From the NCBI GenBank assembly GCA_037957365.1, contig JARHVA010000223.1:4178001-4242000 (forward strand): a stretch of 64,000 nucleotides of DNA, written 5' to 3'. Numbering within the stretch: position 1 is the first letter of the stretch; every line of letters starts with the position of its first letter. Of the stretch, positions 1 to 12,370 are shown in pieces. Under the pieces are notes generated by a model. It was not told where the DNA came from, ran no database searches, and was given only the letters and a program-made list of their open reading frames with translations. Origin of the DNA: Torreya grandis. Lineage: Eukaryota > Streptophyta > Pinopsida > Cupressales > Taxaceae. The position numbers were made by a program, and so were the translations under genes.

Positions 1-1521
1 AAATTGGATTAGAATATGATTAGGAGCTATTGAAAGTGAATCAAACATTTTATTAGAGTTTAAAATGTGTGAGGGATGTGTAGAGGTAAATCTCAGTTTC
101 ATAAGCCTTGAGACCTAATTGAGGGCTAATGGAAAGAAGAACAAGTGGATCAAGTATAATTGAATTGAGTGTTTAATCATGAGATTTATCACAAAGTAGG
201 AAGAGACAAATGTGTACTCAAATATATATATTTTTTACCATGATCATCTATAAAAGGTTCTAGACAAAGAACTTTATATGTTTTTAGGGCTACAAGGAAA
301 TGAAGGCAAGTATGAACCTTATGTGTGAAATAGAGTGTTAGAGAGTGTATGAGGCACTCAAGGGGGTTGATACAAGTTTGTTAAAATATAGAGAGGTGAA
401 TCATGGAGAAAGGTTACATTCATGTAGATATAAACAAGATTTGAGGCATTTGGGCTAAAAAGAGCTAGTGAAGATTGTGAGCTTTTGAGGATAAAAGACA
501 AAATTTATAATAATTATAAAAGATTGGGGTGGAAGATCCCAAATGGAATAACTTATATTGACACATGTCAAGATATACATACACATTTAACTTTTTTTAC
601 ACAATAATTGGTAGTCTAATGAATGGGTTGATGAGTCATCCAAGAAGACTAGGAGTTACTCTACACCACATTGATGAAAGAAGAGGTCATATCAAGTATA
701 CACATGCTGATAAAACACTTCATAACTACCTATTTGTAGATTCCTCTTGATTGTGACTTATTTATTTTGAAATGACATTTTTCATGAATCTCTCCAAAAT
801 TATCTTTCTCACTCCCTCATATTGTCTTCTAAGTATACAACTTTGTTTGGCTTTGAAATGGATCCTCACATTAGTTATGGCAAAGACTTACCAAAATTAA
901 GTCTTGTAATTGCCTATTGAAATCTGTTCAATCTAGATATTACTATCTTCATCTTACATATAGTGATCTTGAATGGGTTATTTTGATGAAAGCTTTGTGA
1001 TAGTAAGTGTGCTTCCTTGAATTTGTGCTTCTTATTCATACCTCTATATAAGTTTATCTTCTTTCACAGGTCATAAGAAGTGTCATACATGGTTTTCTTA
1101 GTTGGAAAATAGATAATTAATTAGTGTCTACATCCACCACGTCTTGGTTGATCATCTTAAACCTTTACAATCTCCATAGCCTTCATATTGAAGCATTAGT
1201 GTGATAGGGACTATCTTGAAATGGTATAATCAGATTGTAATGTAGTATTTCATAGTACATTCTTTAGCAAGCTGAGGACCTTATATTTGGTGCATCACCT
1301 CCAAGTTTCTTGTTAAGTTTTAGTTTTGATATTTCCATTTTAAAATCCAAGAAAGTAGTATAGTTGTTAGTGTAGGTGTTGTACTTGGGAGCTAGTCCAA
1401 AATCTAGAGGTTTGGTCTACTTAGAGGTCGCCCACAACCTATGACCAATCCCATTGTATAAATCAAGTGAAAGGGTTTGAAGACACCCTATCAAGGGTAT
1501 AAAATTGAGCTATAATAGTTA
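1..1521 (+). repeat. 5' LTR (3' portion) of the Tat-like element
   Basis: The stretch matches 10906-12370 along its whole length with many substitutions and small indels. The shared text ends at the run ATAATAGTTA (to 1521 here, to 12370 in the other copy). Beyond that point one side enters a primer-binding-like site and the other enters unrelated DNA, which fixes the LTR end. The left part is missing. The divergence visible by eye suggests an old insertion. Confidence 0.85.
248..256 (+). promoter_or_regulatory. TATA box of the 5' LTR
   Basis: The sequence CTATAAAAG is the best plant TATA match in the LTR. The equivalent place in the 3' LTR (11149-11158) keeps a TATA-like CTATATAAGG. Transcription would start roughly 30 bp downstream. 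Position inside paired LTRs supports the call; there is no direct evidence of activity. Confidence 0.5.
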
Positions 1522-1539
1522 TGGCATGCCTGGTGGGAC
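1522..1539 (+). other. Candidate primer binding site
   Basis: TGGCATGCCTGGTGGGAC starts exactly where the LTR homology ends and begins with TGG, the complement of a tRNA CCA tail. I cannot name the tRNA; it is not the initiator-Met type (TGGTATCAGAGC) used by the copia elements in this window. Confidence 0.5.
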
Positions 1540-1869
1540 ATAATTAGAAAGAGGTTGTCCAAGATTGATTTTGGTCTTGGCAAAAGTGTAGTTGTAGTAG
1601 CCTTTTTCATGTAGCATTTGGTGACTCCAACAAGTTATAAACTCTTGGTTGCTAACTAGTGAGCCAATTTTCATGCCAAAGGTTACTATGAGATCAAAAT
1701 TGAAAGGTATCCCTTTTGAATTTATTGAATTACCTTTATATTCAATCAAAATAAAGAGATTCCCTCATATTATCCCTTATACCAAGTCAACTAGAATAAA
1801 TATTCATTTCCCCTTTAATCCAAGTATTCCTAAGGTTGGTAGGATGACTATAAATATTTCATTTTTGAT

Positions 1870-2592
1870 TTCAATGGTGGTTATCCCTTAAACCTTGAAA
1901 AATATGATGACATAATAGTGGCTTCCCTCAAAGGTGTCTCTTATTTTAGTGGAGAAACTACTCTTACTCCCATAGGACACATTAGCAACATGGAAAATTT
2001 CTACAACATCCATAATATAACACAAGAAAATGTGGCTATTAGGTTATTGGAAATCAGTTTTAAAGGCAAGGATTTGGAATGGTATATAACCTTAGCCATT
2101 AATTCCATTGATTCATGGGATGAATTGGGAGAGCAATTGAGCAAGAAATTTTAAGATAAGAGTGACCATTTATCCTTGGCTAAGAAATTGACCACCATAA
2201 AAACATCCCATCAAGAATTCATGTAGGATTTCAATGCTAGGTTCCAAAAGACATGGGATAGGATCCTAATTCTTTTAAGACCCACTCCAAATTATGCATT
2301 TCTATATTATCTCAAGGCTTTGAATAGTGATATAATTATTATGATTTAATCTATAGGTGGGAATAACTTACTATATGCATATGAAATTGATATTATATAT
2401 AAGAAAAATTTGATCCAATATGGAAAACTTGATCCAAGAGCCCTTATGCCATTATTTCCTGACATTCATCCCCTTACTCTAACGCTTGCTCCCATTCCTA
2501 CCATAACCAGTCATGAGTTGGCTTTCCTTAATGATGTGGAAGGACTACTTAAGAATCTTTCAAATAAATTCATGGAAATAGAGAGGAAATAA
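1870..2592 (+). pseudogene. gag (capsid) remnant of the Tat-like element
   Basis: One main frame, broken by stops, encodes a plant Ty3 capsid domain: a start around NGGYPLNLEKYDD, then ISFKGKDLEWY and SIDSWDELGEQL (about 2060-2140), then the region DFNARFQKTWDRI (about 2230-2270). These match the usual order of the retrotransposon gag family, where a W-x3-L helix is followed by a D-F-N-x-R-F helix. Stops interrupt it at 2152, 2224 and 2347. The C-terminal part (to 2592) is readable, but I see no zinc knuckle before the protease. The region 1540-1869 is leader with no recognised domain. Confidence 0.75.
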
Positions 2593-3199
2593 TGTTATTT
2601 TTATAGGCCTTATCAGCCACACACATTAAATAAACCACTTTCTATGGAAACTCTTAAGAACAAGGCCATATCACTAATGTTAGAACATACACTAGTTATA
2701 ATCTAAATATTACCTCCATTTCAAGATATTTAGTACCCACTCAAAATAATCTAATTCAAGAGAAATAATGGCCCTCTCAATGGAATCAACCTCATGATTA
2801 ATCTATCAATCAAGATATGGTGTTTAACTAAGCTTGTGTGGCACAAGATAGAACAATACCTTCTCTAACATAAGCTGAAGTTTCAAATTAAGTTATGGCT
2901 ATTGTAAATCAAGGATATTCAAGTGCTACACTTGTAAACTTTCAAGAAGAGGACTATTGTGTAGTGAATTAATTGGGTAACATAAGTAGTGTGGTGAATA
3001 GTTCTATTGCACCCAACACTAGGTCTAAAAGGAGGGATTTTAAAGAGGCACAAAAGAGTGGAAAAGTCCAATCGTAATTCCCTCTATGACTAAAGGGATA
3101 ATATAGCCTAATACAGTTTATAAGGCTCAATAATATTAAATAAATGAGAATGATAAAATTACCTTTATACACCAAAGCAAGTAGGCCCAAGTTAATGTC
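2593..3199 (+). other. Unassigned stretch between gag and protease
   Basis: About 600 bp where a nucleocapsid or linker would be expected. All frames are short and no CCHC zinc knuckle was seen. Confidence 0.5.
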
Positions 3200-3700
3200 A
3201 TAACTCCTAGAGGACAACCAAAGATTAATGCTCCTTATCTCAACATATCTAAGCCTAGAAAGTTAAAACAAGGTAAAGTGGACAAGCCTCCTCCCTTTTA
3301 TGTTTCAATGATCATTGGTGACTATTTGGTGAATAATTTTATGATAGATACTGGGGCCATCAGCTTGGTTATGCCAAATCAAATAGAAAATAATTTAGGC
3401 CTCAAATATGAACCCAACACCAAAGATGTGTTACAACTAGATGGTTCAACCACTAAGATAGTTGATGGTATCAAAGGTTTGAACTTAACTCTTCATGATT
3501 TCCATAATTTATCCATTACTCAAGATGTGGTTGTTGTTGATTTTCCACCATACTTTTCCCTTTACTTATCAAGGGACTTGATGACAAATATTGGTGGTTA
3601 TTTGTCATCAGATTGGTCCTACATGGCTTTTAGGACTAGATATGGCACCAAAGTTACCATAAAATCAGAACCTATCTCAAGGTTTCACATTGATACATAA
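3200..3700 (+). pseudogene. Aspartic protease domain of the Tat-like element
   Basis: An open stretch of about 140 codons (from 3278) carries the retropepsin active-site signature FMIDTGAISLVMP (D-T-G) near 3338. About 80 residues later it has a Ty3 flank in which the usual LLGRDW is altered to LYLSRDL, followed by IGGYLSSDWSYM. The protease would cut the Gag-Pol polyprotein. This domain alone has no internal stop and is the best-preserved part of the element, although stops lie on both sides. Frame continuity with the RNase H downstream is interrupted by stops at 3698 and 3785. Confidence 0.8.
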
Positions 3701-3929
3701 AAAACAAATATCACCAATGTAAATTGTACTATCATTGATGAGGAGGATCATCCTAGTGACCAAGAACCAATTATTCCTCTTGAATAGATTTTAGATATCT
3801 TCCTTGATGAATGGGGGGAAGAAAATCATGAGTTTGACCCATATAGAGGTGTTGAAGAGGCTAGTCCTAGTGTATATTGTTTACATGAAGAAGGTACAAC
3901 CATACCTTCTCTATCTCATCCTAATGATG

Positions 3930-4270
3930 ATAGTAATGGTTTATGGAAATTGTTTTTTGATGGCTTAAGAAACAAAAATGGAGTAGGGGTGGGTATTATG
4001 CTTATTTTTCCATCAAATGAAAGGTATTATTATGTCATTAGATTTTAGTTTAGTTGTAATTATAATGTAGTTGAATATGAAGATATTATACTTGGGCTTC
4101 AATGGGTAGGAAATAAAGGAGTAAAGCAAGCACAAGCTATTGGAGATAATGAACTAGTTGTGCACTAAGTAAAAAGTATGAGTGCTACCAAAAACACATT
4201 GTTGAAGTCCTACAAGCAAAGAGTGTGGGAACTTATTGAATATTTTGAGACTTTAACATATAATTAGTCC
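3930..4270 (+). pseudogene. Extra RNase H domain lying between protease and RT
   Basis: The + frame reads WKLFFDGLRNKNGVGVGIML, then NVVEYEDIILGL, then IGDNELVV, then VWELIEYFE. These are the blocks of the type of RNase H usually called archaeal-like (aRNH) in plant Tat elements: Asp in FDG, Glu in VEYE and Asp in GDNEL supply the metal ligands. Stops (TAG near 4046, TAA near 4167) interrupt it. A second, ordinary Ty3 RNase H is found after the RT (5600-6090), so the element has two. The position before RT, rather than between RNase H and integrase, is unusual in my experience of the group. Confidence 0.8.
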
Positions 4271-4839
4271 TAAGGGAAGAGAATCAACATGTTGATAGGT
4301 TGGCATCAATTTGAGCACAATTTGACATCCCAAATGATGTCAATAATTCAAAAACTCAACCACACATCATGGTAATTGTAAGGCCATCAATACCAAACAA
4401 TGATGTCAATTGTTAAGTTTTTAAAAGTGATAAAAAAATAACATGTTTTATCCAACAAGAAGCTTATTTTTATTGTAAAAACCAAGACAATTTTCAACAC
4501 CAATATGGGGACAAAATTGTATAATTAATCTCTAATAAGCTTCTTAAAGGGTTGGTTACTCTGGAGAATATATTCAATGAAAGTGACCAAATGAGAAGAG
4601 ATAAAGTAAGAATTTATAAAAAAGAGGAACAACATGATAAAGTGGCCATATTAAAATATAAACTCCTAAAGCTTGAAAAGGTATATAATTTAGCAGAGAA
4701 GGCTATATTTATTGATATATGTAGATAATTTTTTGATGTCTTTGATTGGGAGTGTAGTGATCTCAAGGAGTTTGACCCCTCACTAGATCAACACACTATA
4801 TAATTTGATCCCAATGATAATATTGTAAGGAAAAGGAAA
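4271..4839 (+). other. Decayed linker between extra RNase H and RT
   Basis: Short frames only; no further domain recognised. It probably held the spacer that precedes the RT. Confidence 0.5.
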
Positions 4840-5590
4840 AGACCAATAAATCCTAAAGTGGAGGTGCTAATAAGAAAAGAGTTCACCAAGTTGATAGAGT
4901 CAAGAATTATTTTTCCTATCACGCACTCTTCATGGGTTGCTAACTTAGTCCCTATCATAAAGAATAGTGGTGAGATCAGGTTATGTGTGGATTTTAGAGA
5001 CTTGAATAGGGTGTCATTGAATAATCACTATCCTTTACCTTCTATGGAGCAAATACTTAAAGTAGTGGTAGGTTCTCAATGTTTCTCTCTCTTGGATGGC
5101 TATTCAGGTTAGAACCAAGTGTTGGTGAAAGAAGTAGATCAATATAAGACAACCTTCACTACTAAATGGGGCACATATTCCTATAATATAATACCATTTG
5201 GGATATAAAATGTAGGTGACACATTCCAAAGGGTCATGAATATGGATTTCCAAGGTTTGATCAATGAGATGGTACTACTATACCTTGATGACATAACATT
5301 TTTCTCTAAGAGTACTAGTGATCACTTGAATCATCTAAGGCTAATATTTGAAATGTGAAAGTAATATGGGGTTTCTCTCAATCCCAAAAAGTGTGTCTTT
5401 AATATTCATAAAGGTAAACTTCTTGGCCATATTGTTTCTAAATATGGGCTTGCTATAGACCCTGATAGGGTAAGTGTCATACTAGATTTGTCATTGCCCA
5501 AGTATAAGGAAGCTTTGCAAAGTTTTTTCGGAAATATCAATTTTTTTATGAGGTTCATAATTGTTTTTTATAATATTTTTATACCTATAA
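4840..5590 (+). pseudogene. Reverse transcriptase of the Tat-like element
   Basis: In one frame, with stops near 5110, 5206 and 5356, the fragment reads the classic Ty3 RT blocks: EFTKLIESRIIFP, SSWVANLVPIIKNSGEIRLC, VDFRDLNRVS, FSLLDGYSG (first catalytic Asp), TTFTTKWGTYSYNIIPFG, LLYLDDITFFSK (YLDD catalytic pair near 5280) and KKCVFNIHKGKLLGHIVSKY. The catalytic aspartates are kept, but the stops make it non-functional. The frame breaks near 5590 at the junction to RNase H. Confidence 0.9.
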
Positions 5591-5599
5591 TATTAATGT

Positions 5600-6090
5600 T
5601 AAAAAAAATCAGGCATTTGTTTGGACCAAGGAAGGGAAGGTAGTTTTGAGGCCATCAAACAAGCTATTGCTCAAGCACCCACATTAATCAGTTCTGATTT
5701 CTCTAAGAACTTATTCTTATATGTTTTTACTAAAATTAAAACCATATATTATATGTTAATTAAATATAATAATGAATCATTTTAACAACCTATAACCTTT
5801 TTTAGTCAAGGGTTAGAAGGCTATGAAGAGATGTACACATATGTCAAGAAATAAGTATTGGTAGTTATAAGAAGCCTTAATAAATTTAGGCATATGGTGT
5901 TCAAAAAAAGAAATAAATGTCATGAGAACCCACCCAAGCATAAGAGACTTCCTCTTGAATAAGGAATTGAATGAGAAAATATCTAGATGGATAATCAAGG
6001 TGATAGAGTATGATGTTGAGATTAAGGCCACTAAGCTAGTAAAAGGGAGAGGGTTGTGTGAACAACTAGCATAAGATCTTCAAGAATGAT
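5600..6090 (+). pseudogene. Ty3-type RNase H of the Tat-like element
   Basis: Follows the RT. Readable blocks are FEAIKQAIAQAPTLISSDF, the LFLYVF strand, ITFFSQGLEGYEEMYTYVKK and VIRSLNKFRHMVF, then a tail resembling SRWIIKVIEYDVEIKATK and VKGRGLCEQLA that normally joins RNase H to integrase. There are several stops and at least one frameshift. Together with the domain at 3930-4270 this shows a dual RNase H arrangement. Confidence 0.75.
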
Positions 6091-6239
6091 AATAGATGTT
6101 TTTGGAATTGTAAGATGGTCCTATAATAGTTGAAACTTCATCTTAACTGAGTTAGACACAATAAATGGTAAGGTTTATTCAAACAGGTGAGTGCCCTATA
6201 GGTCTAAATCAAACAAAAAGAAGATACTTCAGATTGCAA

Positions 6240-7402
6240 ACAATACCTTATGTAATTTTGGATGGGGTTATTTTTAGGAAAGACCTTATTGGGATGTTTC
6301 TAAGATGTGTGGAAATATATTAGGTTGATATTATTCTATAAAAATTACACGATGGACCAACTAGAGGTCATTTTGCACCTAAATACATAGCTGCAAAAAT
6401 AATGAGAGCTAGTTATTATTGTCCTAGCCTATTTAAGGATTCATATGTTTGGGTTATAAAATGTCAAAAGTGTGCATTATTTGTAGGTAAAAAAATAATT
6501 TTATCCCTTCATATTAATCCTATTCAATTTGAACAACCATTCATGTAATAAGGACTTGACTTCATTGAAATGATCAATCCTCCATCTAGTGCAGGCCATA
6601 AATGGGTGATTACAACTACTGACTATTTCACAAGGTGGGTAGAAGTAGTGGCACTCAAAGAAGCTAAAGAGTCTTTAGTTTTTAATTATATGAGATCATA
6701 GTGAAAAGGTTTGGGGTGCTTACAATCATAATTTTTGATAATGCCATGGCTTTCAATGGTGCAAGAACAATGGAATGGGCTCTCCAATATGGTATTTACT
6801 TAAGTACTTCTAAATACTACCCCCAGAGCAATGGGATAACTAATTATACTAATAAAAAGTTGATCATAATTATAAATAGGATAATATAAGATAATCAAAG
6901 GACTTGGAACACTAAATTTAAGATAGCCCTATTGGTTGATATGATCACCCCAAAGATTGCCATTAGTAACTCACCCTATATGATTGTCTATGGGAGAGAA
7001 TCCAAGCTCCCAATTTCACTTGAGTTACCAACTCTTGATTTGGCACATCAGATTGAGGGAATTGAGAATGATCAGATGGAGATAAGATTGGTATCACTAA
7101 TGGCCTTGGAGGAGACAAAAAACCAAGCTATACACACCATGGAATGTCACTAAGCACAAGTGAAAACAAAATTTGACAAGAGAGTTATCTCAAGAGCATA
7201 TAAAAAATGAGATCTTGTCTTGAAGTGGGATGAATATAGAGCTAAACTTGGTAAGCATACTAAGTTTGATGCATTATGAAGTAGACCTTACATTGTCATT
7301 TATTGTAAAGAACATAATGCCTTTCAATTTATAAGACTCAATGGAGAGGAGTTGAGTATCCCAATCAATGAGATACACTTGAAACCATGTTATTGTGGTT
7401 AA
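6240..7402 (+). pseudogene. Integrase of the Tat-like element
   Basis: The HHCC zinc part (HDGPTRGHFAPKYIAAKIM, then VIKCQKCALF) is followed by the core: GLDFIEMINPPSSAGHKWV (first Asp), a segment with IFDNAMAFNG (second Asp, about 6735) and KYYPQSNGITNYTNK, where the Glu of the usual GQxEST block is replaced by Asn. The C-terminal part has FDKRVISRAY and LNGEELSIPINEIHLKPCY. The frame shifts near 6700. The lost catalytic Glu and the stops mean no activity. Confidence 0.85.
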
Positions 7403-10400
7403 TTTTATATCTTTATACATATTAAATTAGGTCTTTGTGTTCCCTAAGTTATTAAATCACAAGTGTGTATATTTTTTTCTTTGTCTTGTGTTTCTTCCAA
7501 GTGTTTTATGACACATGTGGTGTGGTCTATTTGTCTTTTGTTTGTCTAGTTTAGTTGATTTCAAGGTTGTTGTCAAGTATAAATCCTAGTTTACCCTAAG
7601 TTAAGTTATATTCATGATTCCATAGCCTAATGAATGCACTATGTCACTAGTCTAGATGCATAGAAAACATGCATTGCTAGGAGGTCACCAAAGAAGTTAG
7701 CCAAATTTTGGTTACCATAGACTAGTTAAACAAGAAACTTGCTTTGTCAAGCCTTCACTTTAGTTATCAAGCTTTAAAATCCTTAATAAATCATGGTTAA
7801 CATAGATTAAGGTATTTTTTACAAGTTTAAGGTAAATGTCCTCCTTCTAGCATCATGCTTGTTTGGTCAAAACATGTCTTAGTCAAAGAGTTCCAAGGAG
7901 TGTCAAGGTTTGTGAGGTTTTTTATCATGTCATATAACCTATGTCAAAGTCACTTTATGTTCCTCTTGGTCTGTAAAAGTGATTTAAATAAGTCAAACAT
8001 CTTTTTCTAACATTAAATATTATTTTGAAAATCTTTCTTGACCATTTGTGATGTTTTGAGAAGGAATATGGTAAGGAATGATAGGTTTGAAGAAGGAAGT
8101 GGTTAACACATCACCACACATATGTATAGGCATGAGAGAGCTCTAAGAGCACTTGTAATTTTAGTTTAATTAGTTTCTAAGTAGAATATATAGTTCTTAA
8201 GTAAAAATGAGAGGTTTTTAAGAAGTTTGTATGAGTTTGCAAAGTAAAGACCACTTACAGACACTCCTATGGATTCCTCTAGTCCGTACAAGTTCAAATC
8301 CATACATTTGAGGAAGTTTCAAACTCAAAAAAATAAAAAAACTACTCATTATTTCTATCACTCTCCTTGGCAGCTCCATAATGCACATCAGTTTTTATTT
8401 GGTACAAGCAGGAGATAAATTTGGAAGCTCAACTCTTAGCCATAGAGGGGACCCTAATGCCGTTACACTTTATGGCATTGGTTGCCTAGTTAAGCCGCTT
8501 AACTTTATGAATAATAATTAAGAATTTAAGGGGTATAAAATGAACTTCAAACCCCACTTATGTCAGTTTTCCTCAAGTATGGAATTTTGAGGTTAGATCA
8601 ATGGATGAAAATGATGAGGTATGGTATCTAAATACCATTATAACCATATAATATCATTTTCTTCCATGTTTCTTCATGACCATGTTTGGTACAGGTTGAA
8701 ATGGCTTTGTTTTGGTAGCTTAAACATGATAGTCCTATGTGCAGGGAGTTTGAAGTTGTCTTATGCATGAAATAAATGAAATCAACTTCTCCACAATGAG
8801 TTTAAGGTCTTTAGGGTCTCTCATGCTCTTCTAAATCATCAATGGGTGAGAAGCTTAAAGATAAGTGGTTACAATACCTCCTTAAGAACCTTACAAAAGC
8901 GTAATGTGAGCCTACAGGTCTATAGAAATGTAGGTCACCATTAACATCAAAAATTTGTCTTAGTAACCTCAAATTCATCTCCTAATACTTTATTTAAGCA
9001 ACCTAAAACATCTTTTCAACTCAAACTCCATTCCACCTTGTAGCTCAAATGGATAATATTCTTGGGTAGGACTGTGTAAGTCCAAAAGAGAGACAAAGTT
9101 ATAAATGAATATTCAAGGAGACTTGAGCACATTAGGGTACTGAAAAGGACTTCAAAATAAATTTCCATTCTATTTCACATCTCACCATTGGTCAGAGTAA
9201 ACTCAAGGAGGAGTAAATCATAGTGAAATGGATAACAAGGGTATATTGGTGATGAGTTATGAAGAAATAAATATATTGAAAGATAAATGAGAATATGAAA
9301 AAAACCCTCTAGTAGTGGTTTAGATCACTAAGGTACCAAGATTTCAAATGGTGAAGGTAAACTCTCAAATTGCAGTTTAAGAGCCAAATTAAAGACCTAC
9401 AGGCCTGTTGGAAGACATAGTTAGGGAATGCATATCAGTGATGTGGATTTAAGTGTTAGGAAGTTTTTATAAGTTAGAAGGAGAGTGAGTAAAGTTTCTA
9501 TCTTTACTAGGAATATCAAGGAGGTTAAATACAACAAAATAGCAATCAAACCTAAACACATAATAGTCAAAAATGCCCATGAGAACACCTACAACTAAAC
9601 TATAGTTTTGGCACAAAAGTGAGAAAAGATATAATGTTATAAATAAGTATGAGGATGGAAGGTGGAAAGGTATGTGAGAGGATTTTAAAAATATATTGAA
9701 CATGTTCAAATTCCTAAGGGAGAAGAAAAATCACTCTAGGAGAGATCAAGAGCATTTAAACGAGCCTAAAATCCTTAATAGGACCTATAGGCAGAGAAGT
9801 CAAAATTATGCATAATAAGACCTCAAGATAAAGGATAATGTATATTAAATCATGATTATGGGTGTTTAAAATCTCATTAATATGTTTTAAACCAAAAACA
9901 TACAATTTGAAGGCCTTTTGGTATTAAAATCACTCTCTCGTTCCTTTACACAGTCTTTCATGCTCGAGAGGATACTTTTGATGTTCAGAACTCACCTGAG
10001 GGAATGCATGGTGGGAGTTGGTTATTAGAGGTGGTGAAGGGTATAGACTAATTCAAACCCATAACATTGGTTCATTCATCCACCCCATGACTCTATTAAC
10101 AATCCTTAAGATTGGAGGTCTCTCTAAACCCTATTTTTACTCAAGAGGAGCTCGAGAGAGCATATTCTTTGCCTTAGTATATGAATGAGGTTTTGCATGG
10201 GGTAAATTTTATTTTGGATATTATGTATAGGTACCTCCACTTTCATCCCATGGTATTAGGAGAGAGAAAGAGGATTTTTCCCCTATGAACAATTATTAAG
10301 ACTAAAACATACCTTAAACCCTCCTAAACCCCTCACAGTGACTTGATGGAGGAGTTTGGCCCTTAAATGCCTTATAATTAACATTTTTTACCTTTTAATT

Positions 10401-10905
10401 ACTTTAGTGACCTATTTAGGTCCCATGGGAACTTTATTAATACACTTTATGGCATCTATGAAATCAAAATAGTATGGAAATGGGCCTAAAATGATAGTTG
10501 CAGACTTTTGTGTAAGGATTTGATTGTATGAAAGCACTTATATGAATTGAAAAAACATATGGAGCATGGGAAGAAGTATAAAATAATTTTATAGGTCACA
10601 CCAAAAGTATACATGAGGATGTAATAATTTTTAAGGTCTTAAAATAAGCTAAGATGACTAGTGCTCTCTTATTGGCATGAGAGAAGCCTAACTACAGACC
10701 TATGGAGTACTATTGGAGATCTTCCATTCAATATATTTAGTTTTAATATGATGTCATAGTCATTAAAAAACCATCATAAAAAATTTAAACCTATTAATTT
10801 ATTGATAAATCACTCTAATTACCTCTCACACCTGAACATGCACCTAGTCTAGGGTTTTGGTCATTTCTTGGTTCACCCATCTATACAAGGTTTTTGATCC
10901 TAAAA
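7403..10905 (+). other. 3' non-coding region and probable start of 3' LTR
   Basis: About 3.5 kb without a recognisable domain or long open frame. Because the 5' LTR is cut off, the 3' LTR start must lie somewhere in here. A purine run near 8086-8102 and another near 10260-10273 are possible polypurine tracts, but neither can be confirmed. Confidence 0.5.
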
Positions 10906-12370
10906 TTTGGCTTGGAACATAATTATGAGGTCTTTAAAGTGAATAAACATTTTATTGGAGTTTCATTTGTGTTAGGGATGTGTACATCCAAATCTTAGTT
11001 TCCTAGGCCTAGATACCTAATTGAGGGTTAATGGAGAGAAGTACATATGGATCAAATACACTTTCATTGAGTGTTTGATCATGATATTTTTCATAGAGTA
11101 GGGAGAAATAAATGGGTACTCAAATATATATTTTTTTTCCAGGAGAATCTATATAAGGTTCTAGACAAGGAGCTTTATATGTTTTGAGGGCTACAAGGAA
11201 ATGGAGACAAATATGAGCCTTATGTGTGAAATGGAGTGTTAAAGAGTGTATGAGGCACTCAAGGGTGTTGATAAAAGTTTCTTAAGGTGGAGAGAGGTGA
11301 TTCATGGATAAATTTTGAATTCATGAAGATAGAAATAAGATTTGAGGCATTTGGGTTAAAGAGAGCTAGTGAAGATTGTGAGCTTTTAAGGATAATAGAG
11401 GAAATCTACAAGAATTTCATAAAAATGACATGGAAGATCCAAAAGGGCATAACCAATAATGACACATGTCAATAAATACACTTATAACTCCTTTTACACA
11501 AGAATTTTTAGCTCAATTAATGGTTTGATATGGAGTTACTCTATGCCATATTGATGAAAGAAGAGATCATATCAAGTACACACATGTAGATTCCTCTTGC
11601 TTGTAACTTGTCTATTTTTAAATGACATTTATCATAAGTCTCTCAAATATTATCTTTCTCACTCTCTCATATTATCTTTTATATATACAACCTTTTTTGG
11701 CTTTGAAATGGATCCTCACATTGGTTATGGTGAAGCCCTACCAAAATTAAGTCTTGTAATTGCCATTGGAATCAATTCAAGCTGGATATTACTATCTTCA
11801 TATTGAATACAATGATATTGAATGGGTTGTTTTGATGAATGTTTTGTGATATTATGTGTGCTTCTTTGCATTTTTCCTTCTTATTCATACCTCTATGTAA
11901 GTCTGTCTTCTTTCACAGTTCATATGAAGTAACATACATGGTTGGCTTAGTTGGAAAAATAACAAGTCATTAGTGTCTACTACTATCGCCTCTTGGCTGA
12001 TCATCCTAAGCCTTTACAATCTCCATGCCCTTCGCATTGAAGCATTAGTGTGATATGGACTATCTTGAAATGGTATAATTAGATTGTAACTTAGTATTTC
12101 ATAGTGCATTCTTTAGCAAGATGAGGACCTTATGTTTAGTTCATCACTTCCAAGTTTCTTTTTAAGTATTAGCTTTCATCTTCCCATTTTCCAAGCTAAA
12201 CAAGTAGTATAGTTTTTAGTGTAGGTGTTTTAATTGGGACCCAACCCAAAATCTAGAGGTTTGGTCTACTTAGAGGTCACCCACAACCTAGGACTAATCC
12301 CATTGTATAGCTCAAGTGAGAGAGCTTGAAGACACCCTCTCAAGGGTGAAAATTTGAGCTATAATAGTTA
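10906..12370 (+). repeat. 3' LTR of the Tat-like element (minimum extent)
   Basis: Direct repeat of 1-1521. Shared landmarks include the TATA-like region, the block around GGATCCTCACATT (11709 versus 859), and the final ATAATAGTTA. The upstream limit is simply where the window copy begins, so the real LTR is longer. Confidence 0.85.
11149..11158 (+). promoter_or_regulatory. TATA-like site of the 3' LTR
   Basis: CTATATAAGG is the counterpart of the 5' LTR TATA box at 248-256. Confidence 0.4.

Larger units (their letters stand above)
1..12370 (+). mobile_element. Ty3/gypsy LTR retrotransposon, Tat-like, decayed, cut by left edge
   Basis: Positions 1-1521 and about 10906-12370 are diverged direct copies of one sequence, so they are the two LTRs. 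Between them, in order on +, lie a candidate primer binding site, gag, an aspartic protease, an extra RNase H, RT, RNase H and integrase, then a long non-coding stretch. Every coding block has stops or frameshifts, so the copy is dead. The extra RNase H and the great length (over 12 kb) suggest the Tat/Ogre group of plant Ty3 elements. The true LTR is longer than 1.5 kb because the window starts inside the 5' copy, so the LTR start and a target-site duplication cannot be determined. Confidence 0.85.
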
